From Gammaproteobacteria bacterium (GTDB lineage Bacteria > Pseudomonadota > Gammaproteobacteria > Thiohalospirales > Thiohalospiraceae): 33,653 nt of DNA. The stretch covers positions 1 through 33,653 of the forward strand of contig JAJRUX010000111.1 in NCBI GenBank assembly GCA_024277575.1, in the 5' to 3' direction. The first letter of the stretch is position 1; every line of letters begins with the position of its first letter. This document shows, piece after piece, positions 17,715 to 27,409 of the stretch. The translations under genes were made by a program, and so were the position numbers. Under the pieces are notes generated by a model. It did no database searches and was not told where the DNA came from. It was given only the letters and a program-made list of their open reading frames with translations.

Positions 17715-18884
17715 CTATCGTCGTTTCAGCATTTTTCGCGCTTTTTTGTCCAGCCCGGTTTTGACCAGTAGTCCGGAAACAGAAATGTACAATCTTGATA
17801 GAGCAAGCTGTGCCAACATGGCGAGATGCATTTTTGAATGGTTTCGTACCACTCCCGTGTTGTCGGCTTCATAGCTATAGTTGCCAAATATCTGCTTGTA
17901 GGTGTTTTCTCCATACCCGAAATCAAGTATTTCCGGTCGGTCTGAGTTGTGCAGATCTTCAATCATAAGATAGGTCAAGACAGTGCCTGGGCTCAGATGG
18001 CTCCATTCCTGATCATAGCCGATATATTCATAGTAGTAGCGCCCTTCGTACTGATAGCCGATGATATAGGCTGCCGGTTTTTCCGAGCAACTCAACAGAT
18101 AGCAGCGCAGCCAGCCCAGTTGGGCAACAGATTGATGATAGGCGATATTTTTCGGTGTGGCATGCCGGTGCGGGCCATAAGTATTTCTCTGCCAGCAGCG
18201 CTCATAGACATAATCGACAGCGATCATGAATGCTTCCACCTGGCCAGGGTGGGTGATTTTTTCCATGCGATAGTTTCCATCCACAGCATCGCTCAAAATT
18301 CGCACATTGCGATTGAGGTTATAGCGTTTTTTCTTGCGGAAGGTGGATAGATACTCGGAGAAACTGCTACTGGTATGAAGGCCGCGGACCACATTTCTTT
18401 TAGCACTGAAAGGGTAGATTTTATAGCCTGGAAGCGGGTTTTTCAGAGTATACAAGGGAGAGTTGTAGGCCAGGCTCTCCATGTAGATGAGGTCATATTC
18501 TTTTTGCCGTTCACGCAGTGCAGACGAAAGTGCATTCAGACATGCCAGCTGATCCGCCTGCCTGGAAAAAATCAGGCAGGTACCATAGAGTTTGTACTGG
18601 CGTATCGATAACTTCCAGAGGTTGATTATCCCAAGGCTCAGATTGAACTCACTCTGCATCAGGAAAAATGGAGCGATACAGCACAATACTCCATTTTTTC
18701 TAATCAAAAATATGCGTATTCGGGTTTCTGTATAAACATGCTTCAGAAGCAGATGAATATTGTCAGGGTTTTGGTGAAACTCGTGTGTTGGAACCTCACG
18801 CAGAAGATTTTTCCACTCGTCTCTGGTGGCAATCAGCTCTTCCTCCGATTTAACTAGATCGACGGTGTACATTCCATGCTCCAA
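17715..18884 (-). CDS. FemAB-like/GNAT-fold acyltransferase (Acetyltransf_6, BioF2-like)
   Basis: EYLSTFRKKKRYNLNRNVRIL...AFMIAVDYVYERCWQRN...PAAYIIGYQYEGRYYYEYIGYDQEWSHLSPGTVLTYLMIEDLHNSDRPEILDFGYGENTYKQIFGN. Confidence 0.85.
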   Translation of the reverse strand: MEHGMYTVDLVKSEEELIATRDEWKNLLREVPTHEFHQNPDNIHLLLKHVYTETRIRIFLIRKNGVLCCIAPFFLMQSEFNLSLGIINLWKLSIRQYKLYGTCLIFSRQADQLACLNALSSALRERQKEYDLIYMESLAYNSPLYTLKNPLPGYKIYPFSAKRNVVRGLHTSSSFSEYLSTFRKKKRYNLNRNVRILSDAVDGNYRMEKITHPGQVEAFMIAVDYVYERCWQRNTYGPHRHATPKNIAYHQSVAQLGWLRCYLLSCSEKPAAYIIGYQYEGRYYYEYIGYDQEWSHLSPGTVLTYLMIEDLHNSDRPEILDFGYGENTYKQIFGNYSYEADNTGVVRNHSKMHLAMLAQLALSRLYISVSGLLVKTGLDKKARKMLKRR

Positions 18885-18887
18885 GAT

Positions 18888-20261
18888 TCAACGCTGAGCC
18901 GGGGCGCAGGGGATCCCTGATATTTTTTTTGCATCCTGGTTGTTACAGGAGTAGCCGATTGCGCCAAGGGGTTGTCCGCTCTTGCTGTCTATCGCATCGG
19001 ATGTTTTTGTTAGTTGAAAGTTAAAACTGGCCAGCTCTGTAAAGCCTGGGTCTGAGCTCTCTATAGAGGTGCCATCATCATCAATCTTGCCGTTGAAGCT
19101 CCAGTGGCGTGAGGTAATCCAGGATGGTTTTAGCCAGTTGTGACTCATACGGACCCGGCCGGATCTGTCAATAAGTGCCAGTCGGTTTCCTCGGCCTGTG
19201 ACATAGAGAATGTTGTGATGAATATTTGCCTGTTCTTCATTTGTGGATAGCCGTAACAGGGTGGTGTTGCCGCTTCGTAATGAAACCAGTGTATTATTAT
19301 AAAAATGAAGTGTTCCCTTGCGGTACTGTGTTATAGCTCCGCTATCACCGCCGTAGTGGATCACCTGGTTATTTCCACCATCTCTTTTTATCAACACATT
19401 TCCATAAATAAAAGTTTCATCATACCGGGGGTGATTGACAATATTCAGGCTGTCTTCACCATCCACCAGATCCAGCAAGCGGTTACCCCCGTCGATCCAG
19501 TTGTAGCGAACCGTCAATCCTGCCGAGCGATCTTTCAGGTTATTGCCTCCCGCATTTTTACGGAGGGGGCCAAATCGGTTGTGCTGGTAGGTGATGTTGA
19601 TTGCTGCGCTGTAGGCGTTATGCTCATAAATACGCCCGGCGTTACCATTGCTGTGGATGTAGTTATTTTCGATGACTATGTTCTTTGTTCCACCATCATC
19701 AGCGGCGATGAAAAGGCCGTTTCCGGAATCATGCAGCTCGCAGTTCCGTATGATCAGATTGGCCGCCTTTTCCACGAATATACTTGCGGCATGGTTGGTA
19801 TAGGCTGTGCTACGGCCCCGTTCGTCAATAAATTGGTAAGGTGGACGGGCGGAGCGGATCTCCAGATTTTCAATAATCAGGTGAGAGGGAACATTATCCG
19901 GTCGTGTTTCGGTCCCACCTATTTTGACTAGTGCTCTTTCTCCATTCCAGGAGGTGGGTCGGGGTGCCGTGATAGCGTTACGCCCATCGATCACCGGGCG
20001 CTGACCATCCGGTCCCGGAACTCCGGAAACCGTAATTGGACTTTGTGCTGTACCGATGCCGTTTATAGTCCATTTTTCCCTGTATGGCTGTTTTCGCCAG
20101 TGAATGTAGATATGGTCACCAGCGGCCAGCCTCTCCCACGGAACCGCGCCAATGGTCTTGTGCTTCTGCTCCGGGCCGACATGATAGTCGGTTGCGGCAA
20201 CAGTAGCAGGGAGGGCGAAAAGCCATAGGAAAAGCATCGTTTCCCTGTGAGTCTGTTTCAC
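18888..20261 (-). CDS. Secreted parallel beta-helix protein, third paralog, without Calx-beta domain or lipobox
   Basis: Sec-type signal peptide (MLFLWLFALPATVAA). ATDYHVGPEQKHKTIGAVPWERLAAGDHIYIHWRKQPYREKWTI aligns with the YPVGPGQKHSSLSQIPWSSLKPGDTVRIFWRNTPYREKILI region of the other two. Confidence 0.85.
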   Translation of the reverse strand: MKQTHRETMLFLWLFALPATVAATDYHVGPEQKHKTIGAVPWERLAAGDHIYIHWRKQPYREKWTINGIGTAQSPITVSGVPGPDGQRPVIDGRNAITAPRPTSWNGERALVKIGGTETRPDNVPSHLIIENLEIRSARPPYQFIDERGRSTAYTNHAASIFVEKAANLIIRNCELHDSGNGLFIAADDGGTKNIVIENNYIHSNGNAGRIYEHNAYSAAINITYQHNRFGPLRKNAGGNNLKDRSAGLTVRYNWIDGGNRLLDLVDGEDSLNIVNHPRYDETFIYGNVLIKRDGGNNQVIHYGGDSGAITQYRKGTLHFYNNTLVSLRSGNTTLLRLSTNEEQANIHHNILYVTGRGNRLALIDRSGRVRMSHNWLKPSWITSRHWSFNGKIDDDGTSIESSDPGFTELASFNFQLTKTSDAIDSKSGQPLGAIGYSCNNQDAKKISGIPCAPAQR

Positions 20262-20633
20262 GTCGGGAATGATATCCCAAGGCCGGATTTTTATCCAGAC
20301 CGACTGGAGGCTACTTGAAGTGATTAATCCGGTTAGTGCTTACGGAAATTTTGTTATTGGTGGTTGCAATCCATAGTGCATCGGATTTATATTTAAGCCA
20401 AGATGTTCGCACCTGTGATATGGAATGGGTATAAATGGACTTGGAGATATCTTTTGACTTCTGATTGTTTTTTTCCCGCACACATTAGTTCCCCCTCCTG
20501 TTTGACTATTCCCCCTGGTTCCATTTAGGGTTCAGGCGCCTGGTGCACGCCGCAGAGAGTACCGGATGAAAACGGTGTTGTTCTATTATTTCCCTGTTCT
20601 GCAAGACCTGTTCTTGCCCGGGAGGGTTGCGCC

Positions 20634-21308
20634 ATGAGTTTCGTTCGTCAGGCAATCAGGGTTTCCTGCAGGGCGGTTGTTCCACGGCGTATGTTTTTAA
20701 CGGAGGGTCCTTCCTCAACCAGACAGGGTGGATCTCACCACCATGGCGCTGAGATTGCGTTAACTTTTGATGATGGTCCTGACCCTGAGACTACGCCGGG
20801 GCTTCTGGAACTGCTGGAAAAATGGCACATATCCGCAACCTTCTTTTTGATTGGTGAAAAGGCCGCACGTTATCGCGATATTGTTTATCAGATTGTTGCT
20901 GCGGGGCATGGCCTGGGTAATCACTCATATACTCATTCAGAACCAAACCAGACTTCAACAACCCGGTTCCTTGATGAGATTCGCAAGACGCGTGATCTGC
21001 TGGAGGAGATCAGCAATCAGCCCTGCACGCTGGTGCGTCCTCCCAAGGGAACATTGACTACCGGCAAGCAGCTTGGACTGTGGAAGCAGCGAATGACCAT
21101 TGCTCTGTGGAACACCGATCCGCGGGATTACCAGATGCGGTCGCAGCAGCAGGCGGCGGAGTGGGGTGCGGCATATCAGCCCTGTGGGGGAGATATCGTG
21201 CTATTGCATGACAATCACCCCTGGGCGAGCCATATTGTTCAGGCTCTTGCAACTAACAGCGACCAGGCAAGTCATGTCACTTATGTCCGGCTTTCGGAGT
21301 GGGTGTAA
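20634..21308 (+). CDS. NodB-type polysaccharide deacetylase
   Basis: IALTFDDGPDPETTPGLLELLEKWHISATFFLIGEKA; GLGNHSYTHS; VRPPKGTL; DIVLLHDNH. Confidence 0.93.
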   Translation: MSFVRQAIRVSCRAVVPRRMFLTEGPSSTRQGGSHHHGAEIALTFDDGPDPETTPGLLELLEKWHISATFFLIGEKAARYRDIVYQIVAAGHGLGNHSYTHSEPNQTSTTRFLDEIRKTRDLLEEISNQPCTLVRPPKGTLTTGKQLGLWKQRMTIALWNTDPRDYQMRSQQQAAEWGAAYQPCGGDIVLLHDNHPWASHIVQALATNSDQASHVTYVRLSEWV

Positions 21309-21310
21309 CG

Positions 21311-22738
21311 ATGTCGGTTGTTGACCACAAAACGGAAAAGGCCACCCGGCGGAGGGTGTTGTTCATCTGCTATCTTTTTCCGCCGGTTGGGGGCGCCGGT
21401 GTGCAGCGTCCGGCCAAGTTCGTCAAGTATCTTCAGCGGTTCGGTTGGGACGTTACGGTATTGACCGTTGAAAATCCATCGGTTCCCGTGTTTGATGAGA
21501 GCCTGCTTGGAGATATCCCGGATGCTACTGTGATTCACAGGGTGCGAACCCTTGAACCCGGTTATCAGTTCAAAGCCGGGCTGGCCAGGCCGGATGGCGT
21601 AGCGTACTCTTCGGAGCAGAGGAAAGAGAAGGCTGTATCTGTCCTGCAGGGAGCAAAGAGAGTATTGCGGAGCGTGGCCGGAACCATCCTTCAGCCTGAT
21701 CCACAAATCCTCTGGTTTCCCGCTGCGTACAGGAAGGCGATGGAGGTGTTGCGTACCACCCCGCACGACATTATTTTTGCTACTGCGCCCCCTTATTCCG
21801 GTTTTTTGCTGGGTAGTTGGCTCAAACGAAAGACCGGATTGCCGCTTGTACTTGACTATCGTGATGAGTGGGATCTCAGCAGTGCCTATCTGGAGAACAG
21901 CAAACGGGATCGGATCTCGCTTTTTATCCAGAAGAGGATGCAGTGCAATATTCTGCGTTCAGCAAATGGTTTGATTGCTACTACCAAAGCGAGCACCCGG
22001 CGAGTGGTTGAGCGCGCGAGCGAGTTTGGCGTGGATCTACCCGGGATCTGTATTTATAACGGTTTTGATGATGCTGATTTTAGCGCTATCCGAAATCACA
22101 GTACGGAAAAACAGCCAAATGGCAGGCTGCGAATCGTGTATACCGGGACATTGTGGAACCTGACCACCGTCGAGCCGCTGGTAAAGGCAATCATGCAACT
22201 TTCGAAGCACCAGCCGGAACTGATGAAGAAACTTCAACTGGTGTTTATTGGGCGAAAGATGTCGCATCAGCTGGCCCTGCTGGAGAAGCTCCAGGGCACA
22301 GGTTGTCAGCTGGATATTCGGGATTACTGCGAACACGAACAAGCACTTTCCCTGATGGATTCGGCAGATGTACTCTGTTTATTGTTGAGTGATGTTGATG
22401 GGGCGGAGCGGGTTGTCCCCGCCAAACTGTTCGAGTACCTTGCCATGCGCAAGGAGATCCTGGCGATAACCCCAAAAGGGGAAACTGCCGATATTGTTAC
22501 CCGCTATTTTTCGAACAACCACTTTAACGGTAATGACGTTTCCGGTATTGCCGCGTGGATACAGAAACGGCTTGACTCCCCGGAAAACAGTTTTGTTCGG
22601 GAACAGAAACGGATTGACTCCCGGATAGATATCTCGGAGTTTAGCCGGGAGTCTCAGGCGAGACAGTTGAGCAAATATTTTGCGCAATTCGTACCTGGAA
22701 CTGCTCATGTGGCCGGAAAGCGTTTCGGTTTTGGTTAA
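21311..22738 (+). CDS. Glycosyltransferase, GT4-like
   Basis: RVLFICYLFPPVGGAGVQRPAKFVKYLQRFGWDVTVLTV...RIVYTGTLWNLTTVEPLVKAI...RVVPAKLFEYLAMRKEILAI. Confidence 0.88.
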   Translation: MSVVDHKTEKATRRRVLFICYLFPPVGGAGVQRPAKFVKYLQRFGWDVTVLTVENPSVPVFDESLLGDIPDATVIHRVRTLEPGYQFKAGLARPDGVAYSSEQRKEKAVSVLQGAKRVLRSVAGTILQPDPQILWFPAAYRKAMEVLRTTPHDIIFATAPPYSGFLLGSWLKRKTGLPLVLDYRDEWDLSSAYLENSKRDRISLFIQKRMQCNILRSANGLIATTKASTRRVVERASEFGVDLPGICIYNGFDDADFSAIRNHSTEKQPNGRLRIVYTGTLWNLTTVEPLVKAIMQLSKHQPELMKKLQLVFIGRKMSHQLALLEKLQGTGCQLDIRDYCEHEQALSLMDSADVLCLLLSDVDGAERVVPAKLFEYLAMRKEILAITPKGETADIVTRYFSNNHFNGNDVSGIAAWIQKRLDSPENSFVREQKRIDSRIDISEFSRESQARQLSKYFAQFVPGTAHVAGKRFGFG

Positions 22739-22798
22739 TAGCAGAGAAACCTGGAGCGGAAAAATGACAATTTGTTCTTTGCATGGGAAAAATTCTGG

Positions 22799-23494
22799 AT
22801 GATCAGTGCACTGCAGAAAGGGGCTCAGCGTGGTTTTGAGGTGCTGGTTGAAAAGGGCCCTCGGCACACTATCAACTGGTTCCGTTATCATTTCTATGAA
22901 CGTTACCGTGAGTGGAGTCTAGGCATAGAAACAGCAGGCTATGGGGGATGGGGCAGGGCCAGTGAGGATTCACCGGATAACAATGTTTATGAACCGATTT
23001 GCTATGATTGCCTGGACAGGGCGCTTGCTTTATTAAAGATAGAGCCGGGGAAAGAGATTCTTCTGGATTATGGTTCAGGCAAGGGGCGAATTGTTACGGT
23101 TGCAGCGACCCATCCGTTTCGAGAGGTGATTGGAGTTGAGCTGTTACCTGAACTGGTCGAAATTGCACGGGATAATGTTCGGCGGGCGTATGGCAAGCTA
23201 AAGTGCAAAAAAATAAATATTATTGCAACTGATGTCACGACATTTTCGGTTCCTGCTGATGTTTCTGTTTTTTTCTTTTTCAACCCCTTTACCGGGGAGA
23301 TCATGAAGGCGGCTCAGCAGCATATTCGCCGTTCGTTGGAGCAGTATCCACGAAAGATCCGAATTGTTTACATGAATCCCCTTTCTGAACCGGATCCCTT
23401 TCAGGATTGCAGCTGGCTCGAAAAATCAGAAGAGATTTCCCCTGGCTGGTGGCAAGGGATGCGTTTTGTTATCTATAGTAACAATAACGACTAA
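22799..23494 (+). CDS. Class I SAM-dependent methyltransferase
   Basis: ILLDYGSGKGRIVTVAATHPFREVIGVELLPELVEIARDN (motif I/II). Confidence 0.82.
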   Translation: MISALQKGAQRGFEVLVEKGPRHTINWFRYHFYERYREWSLGIETAGYGGWGRASEDSPDNNVYEPICYDCLDRALALLKIEPGKEILLDYGSGKGRIVTVAATHPFREVIGVELLPELVEIARDNVRRAYGKLKCKKINIIATDVTTFSVPADVSVFFFFNPFTGEIMKAAQQHIRRSLEQYPRKIRIVYMNPLSEPDPFQDCSWLEKSEEISPGWWQGMRFVIYSNNND

Positions 23495-23509
23495 CACTGT
23501 TTATACAGT

Positions 23510-23532
23510 AGCTCTGTCGAGCTGAATTTTTT
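23510..23532. terminator. Possible terminator between convergent genes
   Basis: agctc-tgtc-gagct-gaattttttt; short stem with T-run. Confidence 0.4.
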
Positions 23533-23540
23533 TGCTTTCA

Positions 23541-24620
23541 TCAAGATGATAGTTTTGGGTTCAGTCTCTCCTTGTGCTGGTGGCTGTTCAAATCGACGAA
23601 GGTAGGGGGCGCTACCATTGACGAGAATATTCGAGGAAGAATGATACCGGCCTTATAAACAGATAGATTCTGTTCCGGGCCTACCCTCCTTATATCGAAA
23701 GGATCGGAGATGTTTTCGATATTGGAACCCGTATTAAACGAAAATCCCAAGTGATATCCCGCTTTTTTGGCATTTTTCTTTGTTCTTTCAGAGAAAGCGT
23801 GATATCCACCCACCGGGTAGGCGATGGATCTGATTTCACAAGAGAGTTTTTTTTGAAGAAATTTTCTGGAATCCTCCAACTCTTTCAGCTCTTCTTCGCC
23901 ATTGATGGTAGAGAGGACGCGATGGGAAACCGTATGTGAACCGATGCTAAGGTGCTCTGAACTTGCAATCTCTTTTATCTGATCCCAGCTCATCAACTCC
24001 TTCTCCTGAATGGACCGGGAAGGGAACTCCACGCCGCAAAGCCCCGATAACCGGCTCAATAGATTTTTTGATTCTTCATGTTTTGCTGATTTCATATAAG
24101 CCAGCAGGTGCTGCTTTGCCATCTCCCGATCACCCCGGGTATGCAGGAGAATGGGTTGTTCATTAAATGAAATCTGCTCTTTTTCAGTATGATTAATGAA
24201 ATAAGAGATAATGTCCCACCATCCCAGCATCGATTTTTCGATACTATCTGTGGGGATAAAGAAGATGGCGGGTATGTGGTATTTTTTTAGTATTGGAACT
24301 GCCAGCTGGTGGTTGTCTCGATAGCCGTCATCGAAAGTAACCAATGCGTTTCGTCCGGAAAACGATTTTCCTGTACGGGCCAGATGTGCGATATCTTGTT
24401 CGGATACCAGGTTAACATGCTTTCTCAGGAAGGACATCTGATGCTCAAATTCAGTTACCGACGGACCAAATACGTGGGCATCGAACTCCGTATCCAGCTT
24501 GTTTGCATAGATCCTGTGGTAGTTTATTATTGTCAATGAATTATCTGGAATGTTGCGGATAATATTGAGTAGACGGCTTTTTTCAAGAAATCCAGCCAGA
24601 ACTCTCTTTTTCCCCTTCAT
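23541..24620 (-). CDS. Polysaccharide deacetylase family protein
   Basis: LTIINYHRI, ALVTFDDGYRDNHQLAVPILKKYHIPAIFFIPTD, LSIGSHTVSHRVLS, SIAYPVGGY. Start chosen at MKGKKRVLAGFLEK because the longer ORF runs into a repeat element. Confidence 0.88.
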   Translation of the reverse strand: MKGKKRVLAGFLEKSRLLNIIRNIPDNSLTIINYHRIYANKLDTEFDAHVFGPSVTEFEHQMSFLRKHVNLVSEQDIAHLARTGKSFSGRNALVTFDDGYRDNHQLAVPILKKYHIPAIFFIPTDSIEKSMLGWWDIISYFINHTEKEQISFNEQPILLHTRGDREMAKQHLLAYMKSAKHEESKNLLSRLSGLCGVEFPSRSIQEKELMSWDQIKEIASSEHLSIGSHTVSHRVLSTINGEEELKELEDSRKFLQKKLSCEIRSIAYPVGGYHAFSERTKKNAKKAGYHLGFSFNTGSNIENISDPFDIRRVGPEQNLSVYKAGIILPRIFSSMVAPPTFVDLNSHQHKERLNPKLSS

Positions 24621-24770
24621 GTTCTCCCCCCGGGAACCGTTCATATATTCGTATGCAAATCCGATGGGTGAATGTGTACCATCCGGACCAAGCAATTGAT
24701 TTTGAATGCTGTTGAAAGTGTAATATACCCTGTCACGGCCGGAATTTGAAGAATGGTTGACACAATATTG

Positions 24771-24902
24771 ACCCGGCAACAATATAGATCGCATTCAGGG
24801 CTTCAGGCATGGGCTGGAACAAGGCGCAGCACGCAGGCAAGGGTTGTTCCCTTGCCGCAAACCGGCACACGATAGCTGATACGATCTATATTGTTGCCGG
24901 GT
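24771..24902. mobile_element. MITE-like element, copy 2 (inverted, internally deleted form)
   Basis: Perfect 21-bp TIRs acccggcaacaatatagatcg (24771-24791)/cgatctatattgttgccgggt (24882-24902). The interior cagggcttcaggcatgggctggaacaaggcgc is the reverse complement (1 mismatch) of the copy 1 right arm. Confidence 0.75.
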
Positions 24903-25165
24903 TAATAACTGATTTTATCTGAGTTGAAGTGCGATGGTTCCCCGGCTTTTCAGCCTCCGTCCGCCAGCCAGTTTATTGACCTGAATGGGGCCTTCCTGAG
25001 TGATGTTTTCTCAAATAATTGTTGGAAGAATGAGACGTTGCGGATACCCTTTCATATAAGTTCCTGCCTGACACGGACGCCTGATTTTTGTATTATGCTC
25101 TTACCTGTTCATTATTGCGCCCGACCAGAGATAATCACGCAGCCGATACACGGAGGATCGTACTG

Positions 25166-26149
25166 ATGCCAATCAGATGGTGGATGAAATGGGGGATAAG
25201 CTATAGCTTTTCACACCTGCCTTATGGAAGACCTCTCTACGAAAAAATGCTGCGCAGATTCGGCGAGCTGTCCCAGGTCCCTTCATCAACCCGTTTTGAG
25301 AATACTGAAGTGCTGCTGGAGATGGGGCGGCGTTGGTCTGGCGGAGTGGAGGGGCAACACGTGGTGGAACTGGGAACCGGATGGATAACTGCAGTACCAC
25401 TGGGATTCGGATTGGCTGGCGCCCGGGTGGATACGTTCGATATTTCCCGTCTGGCTGCGGACGACCTGTTCTATCAAACCCGAGATGTATATCGCAAACA
25501 TGGTGAACAACTGGCTCGCGCCTCGGGCACAGCGCCCGAGAAGATCCAGCAGCGACTGGAACGGATTGGGTCGGCACGCAGTTTTGCCGAGGCTTGCCAA
25601 CTGCTGGATGGAGCCTACCATGCTCCATTCGATACCACCGCCTTGCCATTCAAGGACGGGGAGGTTGACATGGTGGTCAGCAACCTGGTTCTGCAGTGTG
25701 TTCCGAAGGATGTTATTCCCCCGTTGCTCAAAGAGAGTTGGCGTATTTTGAAACCGGGAGGGATTGCCCTGCACCGGATCCGGATGTCTGACGAGTACTC
25801 ACCCCCCGGTTCAGGGAGAAATCACCTGGAGTACCTGAAATACAGTGAACAGTTCTGGAACCGCTGGTTCAATCACTCACTGAAACATATCAACCGCCTG
25901 CGTGCTCCCCAGTTTCTGGAATTGTTTCAGGAGCACGGATTCAGCTGCCTGGAGTGTGCCCGAAAAATTGATGAACAAAGTATCCCGTTTCTCCAACAAC
26001 TGACTCTAGCCCCACCTTTCCGGGAAATGAGTTGGGAGGATATTGCAACGGTAAGCATCAATGTGGTGTTAAAAAAGGTTGCCATTCCCGAGAAGGAGTA
26101 CTCAGTCACAGCAGGCACCGGGTTTGCGTCAGCGGCATCATCCCGTTAA
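25166..26149 (+). CDS. SAM-dependent methyltransferase
   Basis: HVVELGTGWITAVPLGFGLAGARVDTFDIS...LPFKDGEVDMVVSNLVLQCVPKDVIPPLLKESWRILKPGGIALHRI. ATG at 25166 with ggagg upstream. Confidence 0.87.
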   Translation: MPIRWWMKWGISYSFSHLPYGRPLYEKMLRRFGELSQVPSSTRFENTEVLLEMGRRWSGGVEGQHVVELGTGWITAVPLGFGLAGARVDTFDISRLAADDLFYQTRDVYRKHGEQLARASGTAPEKIQQRLERIGSARSFAEACQLLDGAYHAPFDTTALPFKDGEVDMVVSNLVLQCVPKDVIPPLLKESWRILKPGGIALHRIRMSDEYSPPGSGRNHLEYLKYSEQFWNRWFNHSLKHINRLRAPQFLELFQEHGFSCLECARKIDEQSIPFLQQLTLAPPFREMSWEDIATVSINVVLKKVAIPEKEYSVTAGTGFASAASSR

Positions 26150-26184
26150 TTCCGTTTGACATGTCCGCCGTGTTTTCTGAATAT

Positions 26185-27330
26185 CTATTTTGTTTTCCTG
26201 TTGGAGATTTTTGTGTTGCTATAAATATCCTTTAGCCTGCTTTCGATCCAGCTGCGTACACTTTTTTTCTGTAATCTTACCCACATCATTCGATAATGAT
26301 CGGTTGCCAGGCTTTTTTTGTACTGGGAGTTACCGGCAAGAAAATCGTAACTGTCATGACCAAGCCTTGCGTTCATCAATATTGCCAAATAGTGGGAAAT
26401 CAGGCCGGGTCGGGCATGATTGCTCTTTGCATAGTTGAATCCGCACTGATAGAACAGCACGTCATTGTCATACACGTAGTTGTAAAGATATCCAATTGTC
26501 GACTCAGATGTACGGATGTGGATTATCTGAATGATTCCGCTGGAGAAGTGATGTTGAATCAGTGTTTGATGAAAGTCCAGGAAATAGCCATTTGAGAAGG
26601 CGCCGGGTTCTCCTCTCTTGTTCCACTCCTTTTGATGCAGGGCGGCCAAGGCGTTCAGCATCTCCATTGCTTCGTTTTCGGTGTTTGCCTGTTTTAGCGT
26701 GATCTCTCCCTGCTTTTCATACTCTTTTATGGACCGCCTGATCTGCTGCCTTCTGTTTGGGCTGAGTAGGGCCAGGTAATCCAGCCCGGCTTCCCTGACC
26801 TTTTTCAGATCTACGTAGTGTGAGCGGTCATCTCTTTCTACAAAGATATTGTGGGTGTCTCTGTAATGCCCCATTATCTGTTCCAGATGGCTGGAGAGCT
26901 CATCTGACACTCCTGGCAGGTACAGCTCATCCCAACCGGTTGTTGCCTCGCATATTTCTTTAACGATATTTACTGTCAAACCGGGTGCAACGACAGCGCC
27001 GTTGCATTCGATAGAAATTTCATCCAGATGTTCATCGTTGGTTGAGTTGAGAGAGGCTGTTCTGTAGCGGAACATTTTATGCCGGGTAATATTCTGATTT
27101 CCAATAAAAAATGCCAGGACAGGTTCTTCATCCATATGGCCAACGAAGAGGTCAATTTTTGTATCTTTCGGCAGGGTTATCAACCAGGTCGATATCCACT
27201 CCCATGAGAGAAAGAAACTGGTAGGAAAGCTGGACAGCATCTGTTTCCATATCTCTTCAACTTCGTTCATGTTACGAAGTGCGTCTATTTTTTTATAGTC
27301 GATAACTCCCGTCTCTTCGCAACTGGACAT
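26185..27330 (-). CDS. GNAT/FemAB-like acyltransferase (Acetyltransf_6)
   Basis: FPTSFFLSWEWISTWLITLP...SPNRRQQIRRSIKEYEKQGEITLKQA...LHQKEWNKRGEPGAFSNGYFLDFHQTLI...YDFLAGNSQYKKSLA. Confidence 0.86.
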   Translation of the reverse strand: MSSCEETGVIDYKKIDALRNMNEVEEIWKQMLSSFPTSFFLSWEWISTWLITLPKDTKIDLFVGHMDEEPVLAFFIGNQNITRHKMFRYRTASLNSTNDEHLDEISIECNGAVVAPGLTVNIVKEICEATTGWDELYLPGVSDELSSHLEQIMGHYRDTHNIFVERDDRSHYVDLKKVREAGLDYLALLSPNRRQQIRRSIKEYEKQGEITLKQANTENEAMEMLNALAALHQKEWNKRGEPGAFSNGYFLDFHQTLIQHHFSSGIIQIIHIRTSESTIGYLYNYVYDNDVLFYQCGFNYAKSNHARPGLISHYLAILMNARLGHDSYDFLAGNSQYKKSLATDHYRMMWVRLQKKSVRSWIESRLKDIYSNTKISNRKTK

Positions 27331-27409
27331 GGTGATTGTGCTTCTCTCAAGGGTTTTTTGTTTATAATCGAATGACAGTGGTCAGTTGGCTTTCTGGATA
27401 GATATGCAG

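Noticed and set aside
24621-24794. N-terminal extension of the 417-aa deacetylase ORF
   Set aside because: Its start codon region lies in the TIR of element copy 2; MKGKKRVLAG at 24620 is a more plausible start.
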